A DNA stretch of 64,000 bases, from positions 479,611 through 543,610 of the forward strand of contig NZ_RKQN01000003.1 in assembly GCF_003814555.1 (NCBI RefSeq). The letters are read 5' to 3'. Both the position numbers and the translations under genes were made by a program. Position 1 is the first letter of the stretch; each line of letters starts with the position of its first letter. The DNA is from Vulcaniibacterium tengchongense. GTDB taxonomy: Bacteria > Pseudomonadota > Gammaproteobacteria > Xanthomonadales > Xanthomonadaceae. The notes under the pieces are model-generated. The model was not told the origin of the DNA. It made no database searches and saw nothing but the letters and a program-made list of their open reading frames with translations. Shown here in pieces: positions 47,358 to 61,050 of the stretch.

Positions 47358-48587
47358 GTGTCCGCTTCCCCCCTCCCCGCCCGCGGCCGCATGCCGGTCG
47401 CCCTCTACGCGCTGACGGCCGGTTCGTTCGGCATCGGCTGCGCCGAGTTCGTGATCATGGGCCTGCTGCTGCAGGTCGCCGCCGACCTGCAGGTGTCGAT
47501 CGCCGCCGCCGGCCTGCTGGTGACCGGCTATGCCCTGGGCGTCACCGCGGGTGCGCCGGTGCTGACCCTGCTGAGCCGGCGCATGCCGCGCAAGGCGGTG
47601 CTGCTGGCGCTGATGGCGATCTACACCGTCGGCAACGCCGCCTGCGCGCTGGCGCCGGACTACGCCACGCTGATGGCGGCGCGCGTGGTCACCTCGCTGA
47701 CCCATGGCACCTTCTTCGGCGTCGGCGCGGTGGTCGCCACCGGCCTGGTGCCGGAAGACCGCAAGGCCTCCGCGATCTCGGTGATGTTCTCCGGCCTGAC
47801 CTTGGCCACCCTGCTCGGCATGCCGGCCGGGGCCTGGCTCGGCCTGCACTTCGGCTGGCGCTCGACGTTCTGGGCGATGAGCCTGGTCGGCGTGGTCTCG
47901 CTGCTGGTGATCGCGCTGCTGGTGCCGCGCAGCCGCGGCGAGGACGCGCGCGTCGCGCTGCGCGACGAGCTGGCGACGATCGCCCGGCCGCAGGTGCTGC
48001 TCGGCCTGCTGATGACCATGCTCGGCTTCGCCGGCGTGTTCGTGGTGATCACCTACGTGCAGCCGTTGCTGACCCGCCTGGCCGGCTTCGGCGAGAGCGC
48101 GGTGTCGCCGATCCTGTTGATGTTCGGCGGCGGCATGGTGATCGGCAACCTGCTCGGCGGCCGCCTCGCCGACCGCCGGCCGACGCCGGCGCTGCTCGGC
48201 ACGCTGCTGGCGCTGGCCGCGGTGCTCGGCGCGATGAGCTTCGTCCTGCACAGCCGGATCGCGATGGTGCTGTTCGTGGGCCTGCTCGGCGTGGCCGCGT
48301 TCGCCACCGTGTCGCCGCTGCAGCTGCGGGTGCTGCGCCACGCCGCGGGCGCCGGCCAGAACCTGGCCTCGAGCTTCAACATCGCCGCCTTCAACCTCGG
48401 CAACGCCGCGGGCGCCTGGCTGGGCGGCGTCGCGATCGAGCGCGGCCCCGGGCTGGAATCCCTGCCCTGGGTCGCCGCGCTGGTGACGCTGTCGGGCCTG
48501 GCGGTGGCGGGCTGGAGCGTGCGGCTGGAACGCCGCAGCGCCCGCGCCGTCGCGCTGCCCGCCGGCTGCGCCGCCGAGCGCGGCTGA
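47358..48587 (+). CDS. MFS transporter, AraJ/arabinose-efflux-like
   Basis: A 409-residue inner-membrane protein with 12 predicted helices. The first helix (YALTAGSFGIGCAEFVIMGL) and the loop motif SRRMPRKAVLLAL are those of the DHA1-type drug/sugar exporters such as AraJ and YdhP. A GTG start at 47358 gives MSASPLPARGRMPVALY; the ATG at 47391 is an alternative and neither has a good ribosome-binding site. The substrate is unknown. It is controlled in all likelihood by the divergent LysR protein. Confidence 0.88.
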   Translation: MSASPLPARGRMPVALYALTAGSFGIGCAEFVIMGLLLQVAADLQVSIAAAGLLVTGYALGVTAGAPVLTLLSRRMPRKAVLLALMAIYTVGNAACALAPDYATLMAARVVTSLTHGTFFGVGAVVATGLVPEDRKASAISVMFSGLTLATLLGMPAGAWLGLHFGWRSTFWAMSLVGVVSLLVIALLVPRSRGEDARVALRDELATIARPQVLLGLLMTMLGFAGVFVVITYVQPLLTRLAGFGESAVSPILLMFGGGMVIGNLLGGRLADRRPTPALLGTLLALAAVLGAMSFVLHSRIAMVLFVGLLGVAAFATVSPLQLRVLRHAAGAGQNLASSFNIAAFNLGNAAGAWLGGVAIERGPGLESLPWVAALVTLSGLAVAGWSVRLERRSARAVALPAGCAAERG

Positions 48588-48704
48588 CCCGTCCGCCCGA
48601 GGCGGCCGCGGACGACGGCTTCGGCGACGCGGCCGGCCGCCTGCGTCCTGCGACTCCCGCGGGCCGGAACCCCTGGCCCGCCCACCCGAGCGACGAACCA
48701 CGCC

Positions 48705-49976
48705 ATGAACGCGCGCATCCGATTCCCCGCCTGGTCCCGGCTGCCGGCCTGGCTGCTGGTCGCCGCGCTCGCGCTGCCGCTGCCTGCGGCGGCGCGCGCG
48801 CCGCAGCCGGCCTGGATCCCCACCTGGACCGCCAGCCCGCAGCCGCGCTGGGACGGCGACTTCGCCCTGCCGACCCAGCTGCCCTACCACTTCTGGAACC
48901 AGACCGTGCGCCAGGTGGCGCGGGTCAGCCTCGGCGGCCGGCGCGTGCGCGTGCTGCTGTCGAACCAGTACGGCGACAAGCCGCTGAAGATCGGCGCCGC
49001 GCGCATCGCCCTCGCCGGCGAAGGCGGCGCGATCGTCCCCGGCAGCGACCGCGCGCTGACCTTCGGCGGCCGCGCCGCCGCGACCGTGCCGCCGGGCGCG
49101 CCGCTGCTCAGCGATCCGGTCGAACTGGAGGTGCCGGCGCTGGCCCGGGTCGCGGTCAGCCTGTACCTGCCCGAGCCGACGCCGCCTTCGACCTTCCACT
49201 GGGACGCGCGCCAGACCGCCTACGTCGGCGCCGGCGACCAGACCGCGGCGCCGCGGCTGCGCGCCGACTCGACCCTGACCGCGCGCGTGTTCCTGGGCGC
49301 GATCCAGGTCGAGGCCGCGCCCGGGGCGCGCGCGGTGGTCGCGTTCGGCGACTCGATCACCGACGGCAACATGGCCACCCTCGACGCCGACGCGCGCTGG
49401 CCGGACGCGCTCGCCGGACGCCTGGCCGCGCGCAACGTCGCCGTGCTCAACGCCGGCATTTCCGGCGCGCGCGTGCTGCGCGACAAGATGGGCGAGAACG
49501 CGCTGGCGCGCTTCGAGCGCGACGTGCTGGCGCAACCGGGCGTGGCCGCGGTGGTGGTGCTGATGGGCATCAACGACATCGCCTGGCGCGGCACCCCGCT
49601 GGAGCCGGACGCGCCGCCCGTCGCCGCCGAGGACCTGATCGCCGGCTACCGGCAACTGATCGCCCGCGCGCGTGCACGCGGCGTGCGCATCGTCGGTGCG
49701 ACGCTGACGCCCTTCGAGGGCGCGCTCGACGCCACGCCGATGCGCGGCTATTTCGACGCCGGCAAGGAACGCGTGCGCCGGCAGGTCAACGCCTGGATCC
49801 GCGACGGCGGCGAATTCGACGCGGTGCTCGACTTCGACGCGATCGTGCGCGACCCGGCGCACCCGGCGCGCTTCCTGCCCGCGTACGATTCCGGCGACCA
49901 CCTGCATCCGGGCGACGCCGGCTACCGGGCGATGGCGCAGGCGATCGACCCGCGGGTGTTGCTCGGCGAGGATTGA
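48705..49976 (+). CDS. Exported SGNH/GDSL hydrolase
   Basis: 423 residues. Signal peptide (LPAWLLVAALALPLPAAA). The N-terminal about 190 residues form a beta-domain, and the SGNH hydrolase follows: block I FGDSITDGN, block III GINDIAW, block V GDHLHPGDAGY with the catalytic Asp and His. Family members are esterases or lipases of polysaccharide or lipid substrates; the closest layout is that of secreted xylan- or rhamnogalacturonan-type esterases. The specific substrate is unknown. It stands alone on the plus strand. Confidence 0.9.
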   Translation: MNARIRFPAWSRLPAWLLVAALALPLPAAARAPQPAWIPTWTASPQPRWDGDFALPTQLPYHFWNQTVRQVARVSLGGRRVRVLLSNQYGDKPLKIGAARIALAGEGGAIVPGSDRALTFGGRAAATVPPGAPLLSDPVELEVPALARVAVSLYLPEPTPPSTFHWDARQTAYVGAGDQTAAPRLRADSTLTARVFLGAIQVEAAPGARAVVAFGDSITDGNMATLDADARWPDALAGRLAARNVAVLNAGISGARVLRDKMGENALARFERDVLAQPGVAAVVVLMGINDIAWRGTPLEPDAPPVAAEDLIAGYRQLIARARARGVRIVGATLTPFEGALDATPMRGYFDAGKERVRRQVNAWIRDGGEFDAVLDFDAIVRDPAHPARFLPAYDSGDHLHPGDAGYRAMAQAIDPRVLLGED

Positions 49977-50004
49977 GGCGCCCGCCGCCACCGCTTTCCC
50001 ACCT

Positions 50005-50029
50005 GCCCTCTCCCGCAAGCCGGGGAAAG
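50005..50029. repeat. Fragment of a dispersed GC-rich repeat, left of the aldo/keto reductase gene
   Basis: GCCCTCTCCCGCAAGCCGGG resembles the left arm of the composite repeat at 51088-51190 on the other side of the same gene. Confidence 0.4.
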
Positions 50030-50052
50030 AAAGAACCACCAAGGAGTCAACG

Positions 50053-51081
50053 ATGGAATACCGCTTTCTCGGCCGCTCCGGACTGCGCGTGCCGGCGCTG
50101 AGCTTCGGCACCGGCACCTTCGGCGGCAAGGGCCCGCTGTTCGGGTCCTGGGGCAACACCGACGTCGCCGGGGCCACCCGCCTGGTCGACGTCTGCCTCG
50201 ACGCCGGCCTCACCCTGTTCGACAGCGCCGACGTCTACTCCGGCGGCGAGGCCGAGCGCATCCTCGGCGCGGCGATCAAGGGCCGCCGCGACCAGGTGCT
50301 GATCTCGACCAAGGCCACCTTCCGCTTCGACGACAACGACCCGAACGCGGTCGGCTCCTCGCGCTTCCACCTGCTGCGCACCGTCGACGCGCAGCTGCAG
50401 CGCCTGGGCACCGACTACATCGACCTGTTCCAGCTGCACGGCTTCGACGCGAAGACGCCGCTGGAGGAGACGCTGTCCACCCTCGACGACCTGGTCCGCG
50501 CCGGCAAGATCCGCTACCTCGGCGTGTCCAACTTCTCCGGCTGGCACCTGATGAAGTCGCTGGCGGTCGCCGACCGCTACGGCTGGACCCGCTACGTGGC
50601 GCACCAGGCCTACTACTCGCTGATCGGCCGCGACTACGAATGGGAGCTGATGCCGCTCGGCCTCGACCAGGGCGTCGGCGCGGTGGTGTGGAGCCCGCTC
50701 GGCTGGGGCCGGCTGACCGGCAAGATCCGCCGCGGCCAGCCGCGCCCCGAGGTCAGCCGCCTGCCCGGCAGCGCCGAGTACGGCCCGCCGGTGGACGAGG
50801 AATACCTGTACCGCGTGGTCGACGCGCTCGACGAGATCGCCGCCGAGACCGGCAAGACCGTGCCGCAGATCGCGCTGAACTGGCTGCTGCAGCGCCCCAC
50901 CGTGTCCACCGTGGTGATCGGCGCGCGCAACGAGGAGCAGCTGCGGCAGAACCTCGGCGCGGTCGGCTGGAACCTCACGCCGGAGCAGGTGGCCAGGCTC
51001 GACGCCGCCAGCGCGCCGACCCCGGCGTATCCGTACTGGCACCAGCGCGGCTTCGCCGAGCGCAATCCGTTCCCGGTGTGA
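50053..51081 (+). CDS. Aldo/keto reductase
   Basis: 342 residues of the AKR (beta/alpha)8 fold using NADPH. Catalytic tetrad positions are visible: Asp in DSADVYSGGEAE, Tyr in the same block, Lys in LISTKATFRF, His in LFQLHGFD. The C-terminal TVVIGARNEEQLRQN cofactor loop is typical of YajO- or Kv-beta-like AKRs. AAGGAG lies 6 bases upstream of the ATG. Substrate unknown. The gene is bracketed by copies of a GC-rich palindromic repeat. Confidence 0.93.
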   Translation: MEYRFLGRSGLRVPALSFGTGTFGGKGPLFGSWGNTDVAGATRLVDVCLDAGLTLFDSADVYSGGEAERILGAAIKGRRDQVLISTKATFRFDDNDPNAVGSSRFHLLRTVDAQLQRLGTDYIDLFQLHGFDAKTPLEETLSTLDDLVRAGKIRYLGVSNFSGWHLMKSLAVADRYGWTRYVAHQAYYSLIGRDYEWELMPLGLDQGVGAVVWSPLGWGRLTGKIRRGQPRPEVSRLPGSAEYGPPVDEEYLYRVVDALDEIAAETGKTVPQIALNWLLQRPTVSTVVIGARNEEQLRQNLGAVGWNLTPEQVARLDAASAPTPAYPYWHQRGFAERNPFPV

Positions 51082-51087
51082 TCTGCC

Positions 51088-51190
51088 GCGCCCTCTCCCG
51101 CGCAGCGGGAGAGGGCCGGGGTGGGGGCGAACCGCCTTGGCTGCCCTCATCCGCCCTTCGCGCCTCTTCTTCCGCGCGGGAGAAGGACCG
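51088..51190. repeat. Composite GC-rich palindromic repeat
   Basis: A hairpin CCCTCTCCCGC / GCGGGAGAGGG (51091-51101 and 51105-51115) is followed by GCCGGGGTGGGGGCGAA, CCCTCATCCGCCC and a second hairpin (CTTCTTCCGC-GC-GGGAGAAG). This composite is a familiar chromosomal repeat type in Xanthomonadaceae. It supplies the AAGGA just before the first in-frame ATG of the next gene. Confidence 0.6.
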
Positions 51191-51207
51191 CCATGTCAGG
51201 AGACCCC

Positions 51208-52236
51208 ATGAAAGCCGTCGCCCTCACCCGCTATCTGCCGATCGACGACCCCGAATCGCTGGTCGACCTCGAACTGCCCGAACCCGCCGCACCCACCGGC
51301 CACGACCTGCTGGTGCGGGTGGAAGCGGTGTCGGTGAACCCGGTCGACACCAAGGTGCGCGCGCCGAAGCCGCAGGTCGAAGCGCAGCCGAAAGTGCTCG
51401 GCTACGACGCCGCCGGCACGGTCGAAGCCGTCGGCGAGGCGGTCACCCGCTTCAAGCCCGGCGACAAGGTCTACTACGCCGGCGACATCACCCGCCCCGG
51501 CAGCAACGCGCAGCTGCAGCTGGTCGACGAGCGCATCGTCGGCCGTGCACCGAAGTCGCTGGACGCGGCGCAGGCCGCGGCGCTGCCGCTGACCGCGCTG
51601 ACCGCGTGGGAACTGCTGTTCCAGCGCATGCCGTTCGACAGCGACGCCGGCGGCGCCGGCAAGAGCCTGCTGGTGATCGCCGGCGCCGGCGGCGTCGGTT
51701 CGATCGCGATCCAGCTCGCGCGCCGCGCCGGCTTCACCGTGATCGCCACCGCCTCGCGCGCGGACACGGCCGAGTGGTGCCGCGCGCTGGGCGCGCAGCA
51801 CGTGATCGACCACCGCCGGCCGCTGCCGCCGCAACTGGCCGGGATCGGCATCGCACTGGTCGACGCCGCGCTCAACCTCTACGACACCGACGCCTACTGG
51901 GACGCGCTGGGCGAAGTGCTGGCGCCGCAGGGGCACGTCGGCCTGATCGTCGAACCGAAGGGCGCGCTGCGCATCGGCGATCCGTATAAGGCCAAGTGCA
52001 TCGGCATCCACTGGGAGTTCATGTTCGCGCGGGCGCGCTTCCGCACCGCCGACATGGCCGAGCAGGGCCGCATCCTCGACCGGGTCGCCGAACTCGTCGA
52101 CGCCGGCGAACTGCGCGGCACCCGGCGCGAGACGCTGGCGCCGATCAACGCCGCCAACCTGCGCGAAGCGCACCGGCGGCTGGAGTCGGGCGCGACCATC
52201 GGCAAGCTGACGCTCGCGGGCTGGGCGGACGCCTAG
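51208..52236 (+). CDS. Zinc-less MDR dehydrogenase / quinone-oxidoreductase-like protein
   Basis: 342 residues of the medium-chain dehydrogenase superfamily. N-terminal GroES-like domain (VSVNPVDTKVRAP, YDAAGTVEAVGEAV) and Rossmann domain with GAGGVGSIAIQLARRAG near residue 155. The cysteine and histidine zinc ligands are missing, so it is a zinc-free quinone-reductase/enoyl-reductase type despite the common label 'zinc-binding alcohol dehydrogenase'. The ATG at 51208 has AGGAG 5 bases upstream. An ATG at 51193 also follows AAGGA, but that AAGGA belongs to a repeat. Confidence 0.88.
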   Translation: MKAVALTRYLPIDDPESLVDLELPEPAAPTGHDLLVRVEAVSVNPVDTKVRAPKPQVEAQPKVLGYDAAGTVEAVGEAVTRFKPGDKVYYAGDITRPGSNAQLQLVDERIVGRAPKSLDAAQAAALPLTALTAWELLFQRMPFDSDAGGAGKSLLVIAGAGGVGSIAIQLARRAGFTVIATASRADTAEWCRALGAQHVIDHRRPLPPQLAGIGIALVDAALNLYDTDAYWDALGEVLAPQGHVGLIVEPKGALRIGDPYKAKCIGIHWEFMFARARFRTADMAEQGRILDRVAELVDAGELRGTRRETLAPINAANLREAHRRLESGATIGKLTLAGWADA

Positions 52237-52339
52237 CGGCGCAACGCCTTCGTTCCCGCTCCCGCAAGCGGCGCCGGCCGGCGTGGCCGGGCGACCGACC
52301 CGCGTGCGCCGGACGCCCGCGCCGGCCGCATCGCCGCGA

Positions 52340-55147
52340 TCACGCCGCCTCCGCCTCCCCGCGCCGGTCGCGCTTGAGCACCGCGACCGGCTCGGCCCAG
52401 GCGCTGCCGCCGCGGCGCTTGCTGGTCGCCAGCACCAGGTCGGAGGGCTCGAACACGTTGAGGTTGTGGGTGATCGGCGTGGTCAGGATGTACTGCGCGT
52501 CGGTGGCGCGCAGGAAGCGGCCGACCTTCTCGATGTTGAACACGTCCAGGTGCGCGAACGGCTCGTCGATGAACACGAAGCCGCCGGGCTGGTCCTCGTC
52601 GCGCAGCAGCGCCACCAGCAGCAGCAGCGACTTCATCACCTGCTGGCCGCCGGAGGCCTCGCCGTCGTCCAGGCCGATCCAGCCCTTGCGGTCGAAGTCA
52701 AAGCGCACGGTCAGCCCGGCCTGGGCCAGGGCGACGTCGTCGTTGGCCAGCTCCGGCAGTTCGGCGTCGACGCCGATGCCGGCCAGCTCGCCGAGCGCGG
52801 CCAGATTCTTCCTGTAGCGGCGCACGGTCGCGCGCAGCACGTTGAGGTAGGCGCCGCGCGCCTCCTCGGTGATGCGCTTGGCCCGTTCCAGGTGCGCCTC
52901 GCGCCGGCGCAGCGTGGCCTCCAGCTCGGCGTGGTCGGCGGCGATCTTGTCGCGCAGCGGCACGCAGGCCTCGTCCTCGACGAAGCCGCCGCGGGCGAGC
53001 TTGTCGTCGATGCCCTGCAGCTCGTGCTTGACCACCACCACGCTGGGATAGTCGCGGCGGATCGCGTGCAGGGTGGCGGCGTCGCGCCAGGCCGGCGGCA
53101 TCTGCGCGCGCTTCCTGCGGTAGTCGAGGATGCGCTGCGCCAGCGCGGCGCGCTCGGCGGCGATCTGCTGGCGCTGCTCGCCCAGTTCGCGCTCCAGCGC
53201 GCGGATCTCGGCCTGGCGTTCGGCGGCGGCGATGCCCTCGGCCTTGTCGCGCTCGCCGATCCGCTCGACCTCGGCGCGCGCCTGCGCCAGCGCGGCGGCG
53301 GCCTGGGCGGCGGCCTCGGCCAGCTCCGGCAGGCGCACGGCGGCGTCGGCGAACTCGGCCGCGCGGGTGACCAGCTCCTGCGCGGCGTCGAGGCCGAGCA
53401 GCCGCGACTGGTCGGCGTCGACCTGCTGCCGCAGCCGCTGCAGTTCGGCCTCGCGCGCGCGGGCGCGTTCGGCCAGCCGGCTCTGCTCGGCGCGCAGCTC
53501 GGCCAGGCGGGCCTGCCGCGCACCGGCGCCGAAATGCTGCTGCGCGCCGCCGATGTGGCGGCCGCCGCGATGCTCGCGCAGGTAACCCTTGGCGGTGATC
53601 CAGTCCTGGCCCTTGGGCAGGCGGCTGCCGGCCTCGATGTCGGCGACGCGCTGGATGCGGTCGAGCTGGCGCGGCAACCAGGCCGGCGGGTCGGCGGAGA
53701 AGCGCACGACTTCCAGCAGCGAGCCGCGCGTCGCCCGCTCCACCGGCGCGCGCTCGGCGACGACGAAGTGGCGGTACTGCATCGACTCGCCCAGTTGCCA
53801 GGCGGTGCGCGCGTGCTTCGGGTTCTCCAGCACGATCAGGTGCCGGTACGGCGCCAGCACCGCCTCGACCGCGACGGCCCACTGCGGGTCGGCGATCTCG
53901 ACCAGTTCGGTCAGCACGCGGTGGACGATGCCCTCGCGCTCCAGCGCGGCGCGGAAGTCGCGCTCGAACGGCTCGACGATGCGCCCGCCGCCGCTGAGCG
54001 CGGCCAGTTGCGCGGCGATCTCCTCGCCGCGGCGGCGGTCGTGCTCGGCCTCCAGCTTCAGCTCGGCTTGGCGGCGGCGGCCCTGCTCGACCGCGCGACT
54101 AAGCGCGTCCAGGTCGGCGGCGCCGCGCTCGGCCTGCAACCGCGCGAGGCCGTCGCGGCGCTCGACCAGGCGCTCGGCGTCGCGGGCCAGGTCGCGCGCC
54201 TGGGTGAAGGCCTCCTCGCTCTCGCGCGCCCGCGCCCGCGCCGCGTCCAGCTCCTGGCGCAGCGCCTCGCGCAGCGCCGCCGCGCCGACGTCGGCGGCCT
54301 GCAGCGCGGTTAGCTGGCGCTCGCGTTCGCGCTGGGCGCGGCGCAGGCCGGTCAGGCGCGGGCGCGCGCCCTCGATCGCCGCGCGCTGCTCCGCCAGCTC
54401 CACCTTGGGCAGGATCTCCGCCTGCAGGCGCTGGCGCTGGTTGCGCAAGGCCATGCCTTCCTCGTACGAGCGCACGTCCATCTTCGCGCTCTCCAGGCGC
54501 ACGTGCAGCGCGTCCAGGTCCAGGCGCAGCTGGCCGATTTCCTTCTCGACGTCGAACTGCTCGCTGCGCGCGCGCTGGTAGTCGTCCAGCACCGCCTTGT
54601 CCTCGAACACGTCGAACACCAGTTGCAGCAGTTCGCGCGGCGAGAGCTGGCAGAGCTTGTCGGTGGCGCCCTGCTCCAGCGTGAGCACGCGGCAGATCGC
54701 GCGGGTCAGGCCGGCGCCGGCCAGGCGCACGCGGTAGTCGCGCACGCCGAGCCATTCGCCGCCCTGCTCCAGCGCCTCCACCGGCACGTCGCCGGCGACG
54801 ATCTGGTAGTCGCGCGACCAGTCGCCGCCGCGCTTGCGGATGCGGCAGGCGAGCGTCACCGCCTCGTCCTTGATCGGGAAGAACGGCCGCCCGCCGCGGC
54901 GGTCGGGACGGTTGCTCACCACCGCGCGCAGCCAGGCGTAGCCCTTGCCATTGTGGCGCAGGTAGGTCTTGTAGTCGCGCGCGGTGTCGCGGTCCTCGAT
55001 CGCCAGCAGCGTGCGCAGGGCGTCGAGCAGGGTGGTCTTGCCGGAGCCGTTCGGGCCGACCACGGTGATGACCGAGGCGTCCAGCGGCAGCTGGAAGCGC
55101 TGCCAGTAGTCCCAGTGCACGACCTCGAGGCTGCGGAACTCAAACAT
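52340..55147 (-). CDS. mksB: SMC-like condensin ATPase (MksB)
   Basis: 935 residues. Walker A GPNGSGKT at 31-38; long coiled coils (about 200-450 and 530-780) around a hinge; ABC signature SGGQQ at 832-836; Walker B FVFIDEP at 857-863. This is the MukB/MksB branch of SMC proteins. With MksF and MksE it forms a ring that compacts or extrudes chromosomal DNA. It starts eight bases inside the end of mksE. It is shorter than JetC proteins (about 1100) of Wadjet defence systems. No mksG/jetD nuclease gene follows. Confidence 0.85.
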   Translation of the reverse strand: MFEFRSLEVVHWDYWQRFQLPLDASVITVVGPNGSGKTTLLDALRTLLAIEDRDTARDYKTYLRHNGKGYAWLRAVVSNRPDRRGGRPFFPIKDEAVTLACRIRKRGGDWSRDYQIVAGDVPVEALEQGGEWLGVRDYRVRLAGAGLTRAICRVLTLEQGATDKLCQLSPRELLQLVFDVFEDKAVLDDYQRARSEQFDVEKEIGQLRLDLDALHVRLESAKMDVRSYEEGMALRNQRQRLQAEILPKVELAEQRAAIEGARPRLTGLRRAQRERERQLTALQAADVGAAALREALRQELDAARARARESEEAFTQARDLARDAERLVERRDGLARLQAERGAADLDALSRAVEQGRRRQAELKLEAEHDRRRGEEIAAQLAALSGGGRIVEPFERDFRAALEREGIVHRVLTELVEIADPQWAVAVEAVLAPYRHLIVLENPKHARTAWQLGESMQYRHFVVAERAPVERATRGSLLEVVRFSADPPAWLPRQLDRIQRVADIEAGSRLPKGQDWITAKGYLREHRGGRHIGGAQQHFGAGARQARLAELRAEQSRLAERARAREAELQRLRQQVDADQSRLLGLDAAQELVTRAAEFADAAVRLPELAEAAAQAAAALAQARAEVERIGERDKAEGIAAAERQAEIRALERELGEQRQQIAAERAALAQRILDYRRKRAQMPPAWRDAATLHAIRRDYPSVVVVKHELQGIDDKLARGGFVEDEACVPLRDKIAADHAELEATLRRREAHLERAKRITEEARGAYLNVLRATVRRYRKNLAALGELAGIGVDAELPELANDDVALAQAGLTVRFDFDRKGWIGLDDGEASGGQQVMKSLLLLVALLRDEDQPGGFVFIDEPFAHLDVFNIEKVGRFLRATDAQYILTTPITHNLNVFEPSDLVLATSKRRGGSAWAEPVAVLKRDRRGEAEAA

Positions 55148-55882
55148 CGGCCGGCATCTCCTCGCTGGGGTGTGGGTCCGTGGCGTCGCCGGCCTCGTCG
55201 CGCCCGCCGTCGAGCGCCGCGAGGTCTGCGTCCGCGTCCGCCTCGGCCTTGGCCGCGCGCGCCTGCGCGACCACGAACGACAGCGCGCCGTCCATCACCC
55301 GGCTGGCGATGCGCTCGTAGTCGAACGCCAGGTCGAGCAGCGGCCCTTCGTGGATGCGCTCCTTGCGGCGGACGATGAAGCCGTGGCGCTGCAGCAGGCC
55401 GAGGTTGAGGTTGATGCGGAACTTGCCGCCGAGCTTGTCGCCGTAGTCGGCCAGCAGGGTGCGCTCGTTGACCGGCTCCACCACTTCGGCGCCGACCGGC
55501 ACCGGCTTGAGCTCGGCGAACATCTGCTCCTGGTCCTGCGCGCGTTCCGCCTCCTGGCGGGCGATCTGGCGCTGGCGCTTGGGCAGCACCAGCAGCGCCC
55601 ACAGCACCACCAGCAGCGCCAGCGCGTCGCGGTCCAGCTGCAGGTTGCTGGCGGCCCAGGCGCGCGCGCTGCCGAACACGTCGTGCTCCTGCGCGCGGGC
55701 CACGCCCACGGCGACGTGCGCGGCGTAGGGATGCTCGAGCAGGCGCAGGCCGGCGGCGGCGAGCCGGCGGTCGAGGTCGTCGCGCAACTCGGCGTCGACC
55801 AGGACTTGCCGCACCGCGGCGTCCTCGCGCGGCAGCCAGCGCTCGGCCAGCAGGCGCGCGATCAGGGTGGCGATGGGATCGG

Positions 55883-55886
<4 letters not shown>
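55140..55886 (-). CDS. mksE: MksE-like condensin accessory subunit (kite family)
   Basis: 248 residues. Helical N-terminal part and a winged helix near residues 120-190 (NERTLLADYGDKLGGKFRIN, LLQRHGFIVRRKERIHEGP), then an acidic Ala/Asp tail. MksE binds the kleisin MksF and modulates the SMC ring. It overlaps mksF by four bases (ATGA) and mksB by eight, so the three are translated as a unit. Assigned mainly by position and size; direct sequence identity to known MksE could not be tested. Confidence 0.75.
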
Positions 55887-60077
<4,191 letters not shown>

Positions 60078-60499
60078 CCGCGGCGGCATGGCGGGTGCGG
60101 CCGGGTTCCTGGGCGCCGACGGCGACGCTGGGCTGCGCCCCCCGTCGCCCGCCCGGGCGGGCCTCCGTCGCGCTGCGGCCGGCCGGGCGGCCGGGAGATC
60201 CCCTTGCCGAACAAAGGGTTGCGATCGCAAGAGCGGGCTGCCAGCCCGATCCGGACCGCCTGCGTCAAGCCCCCCGCATTCACGCCGGATTTATCTCCGC
60301 GCCGCTACCGTGCGCGCACTTTCTGGCCACCCCCTTGGTGGCGACCCTCGCCGCCCGCGCCGTCCGCGCGGTCTTGGCGCCGGGGCAAAAGCGCGCCGCA
60401 GAGCCGCTGCCCTCCCCAGTACGCCATGCCGGTCCTCCCGCTTCGTTCCCGGTCCGGGACGACGCCCCGACCGGCGCAACGGAGCAAGGAGTCCCAACA
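60078..60499. other. Gap of 422 bases between fadH and the SleB-type gene
   Basis: No gene, strong hairpin or repeat could be supported. The last 15 bases hold AAGGAG for the next gene. Confidence 0.5.
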
Positions 60500-60958
60500 A
60501 TGAAACTGGCTTGGATCCTGTGGCTGGCGTCGGTCCTGCCGCCGCAAACCGCCGATTCGCTGTGCCTGAGCACCACCGTGTACCTCGAGGCCCGCAACCA
60601 GTCCGTGCGCGGCCAGCAGGCGGTCGCCGAGGTCGCCCTCCGCCGCCGCGACAGCGGCCTGTGGGGCGACAGCGTCTGCGACGTGGTCACCGCCCGCAAG
60701 CAGTTCGCGCCGACCCTGGTGCCGCCCTCGACCCGGCTGAGCAACACCGAGGCCTGGGCCGAGGCCGTGACCATCGCCCTGGCGGCCGAGCGCAACTGGG
60801 CCCTGCCCCCGGGCAAGCGCCAGGAGATCGTCCCCGGCGCCAGCCACTTCGCCGCGCATGCGATCGCCAGCCCCTCCTGGCGCACCGCCTACCAGGTGGC
60901 CACCATCGGCGACCACACCTTCTATAAGGTGCAGTCGCTCAAGCCACGGCGCAGCTGA
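60500..60958 (+). CDS. Cell wall hydrolase, SleB family
   Basis: 152 residues of the hydrolase_2 (SleB) domain: LCLSTTVYLEARNQSVRGQQ with the catalytic Glu, AVAEVALRR, and the ASHFAAH histidine motif. The family cleaves peptidoglycan as lytic transglycosylases. In non-spore-formers its role is wall turnover. The N-terminus (MKLAWILWLASVLPPQTAD) is hydrophobic, a signal or anchor. AAGGAG lies 10 bases upstream of the ATG. The next gene, a GST, starts 92 bases later. Confidence 0.88.
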   Translation: MKLAWILWLASVLPPQTADSLCLSTTVYLEARNQSVRGQQAVAEVALRRRDSGLWGDSVCDVVTARKQFAPTLVPPSTRLSNTEAWAEAVTIALAAERNWALPPGKRQEIVPGASHFAAHAIASPSWRTAYQVATIGDHTFYKVQSLKPRRS

Positions 60959-61050
60959 GCCGCCGGCGCGACGCGGCGTTCCGGCCGCGCGCTTGAGTCC
61001 CGCGCCGCAGCCGGCGATAGTCGCCGGCCCGTCCACGCATCGGATTGCGC

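Noticed and set aside
44373-48587. 1404-codon open frame on the plus strand
   Set aside because: Only its last about 410 codons (the MFS transporter) look real; the rest runs out of frame through the dioxygenase gene and antisense to the kinase-like and LysR genes.
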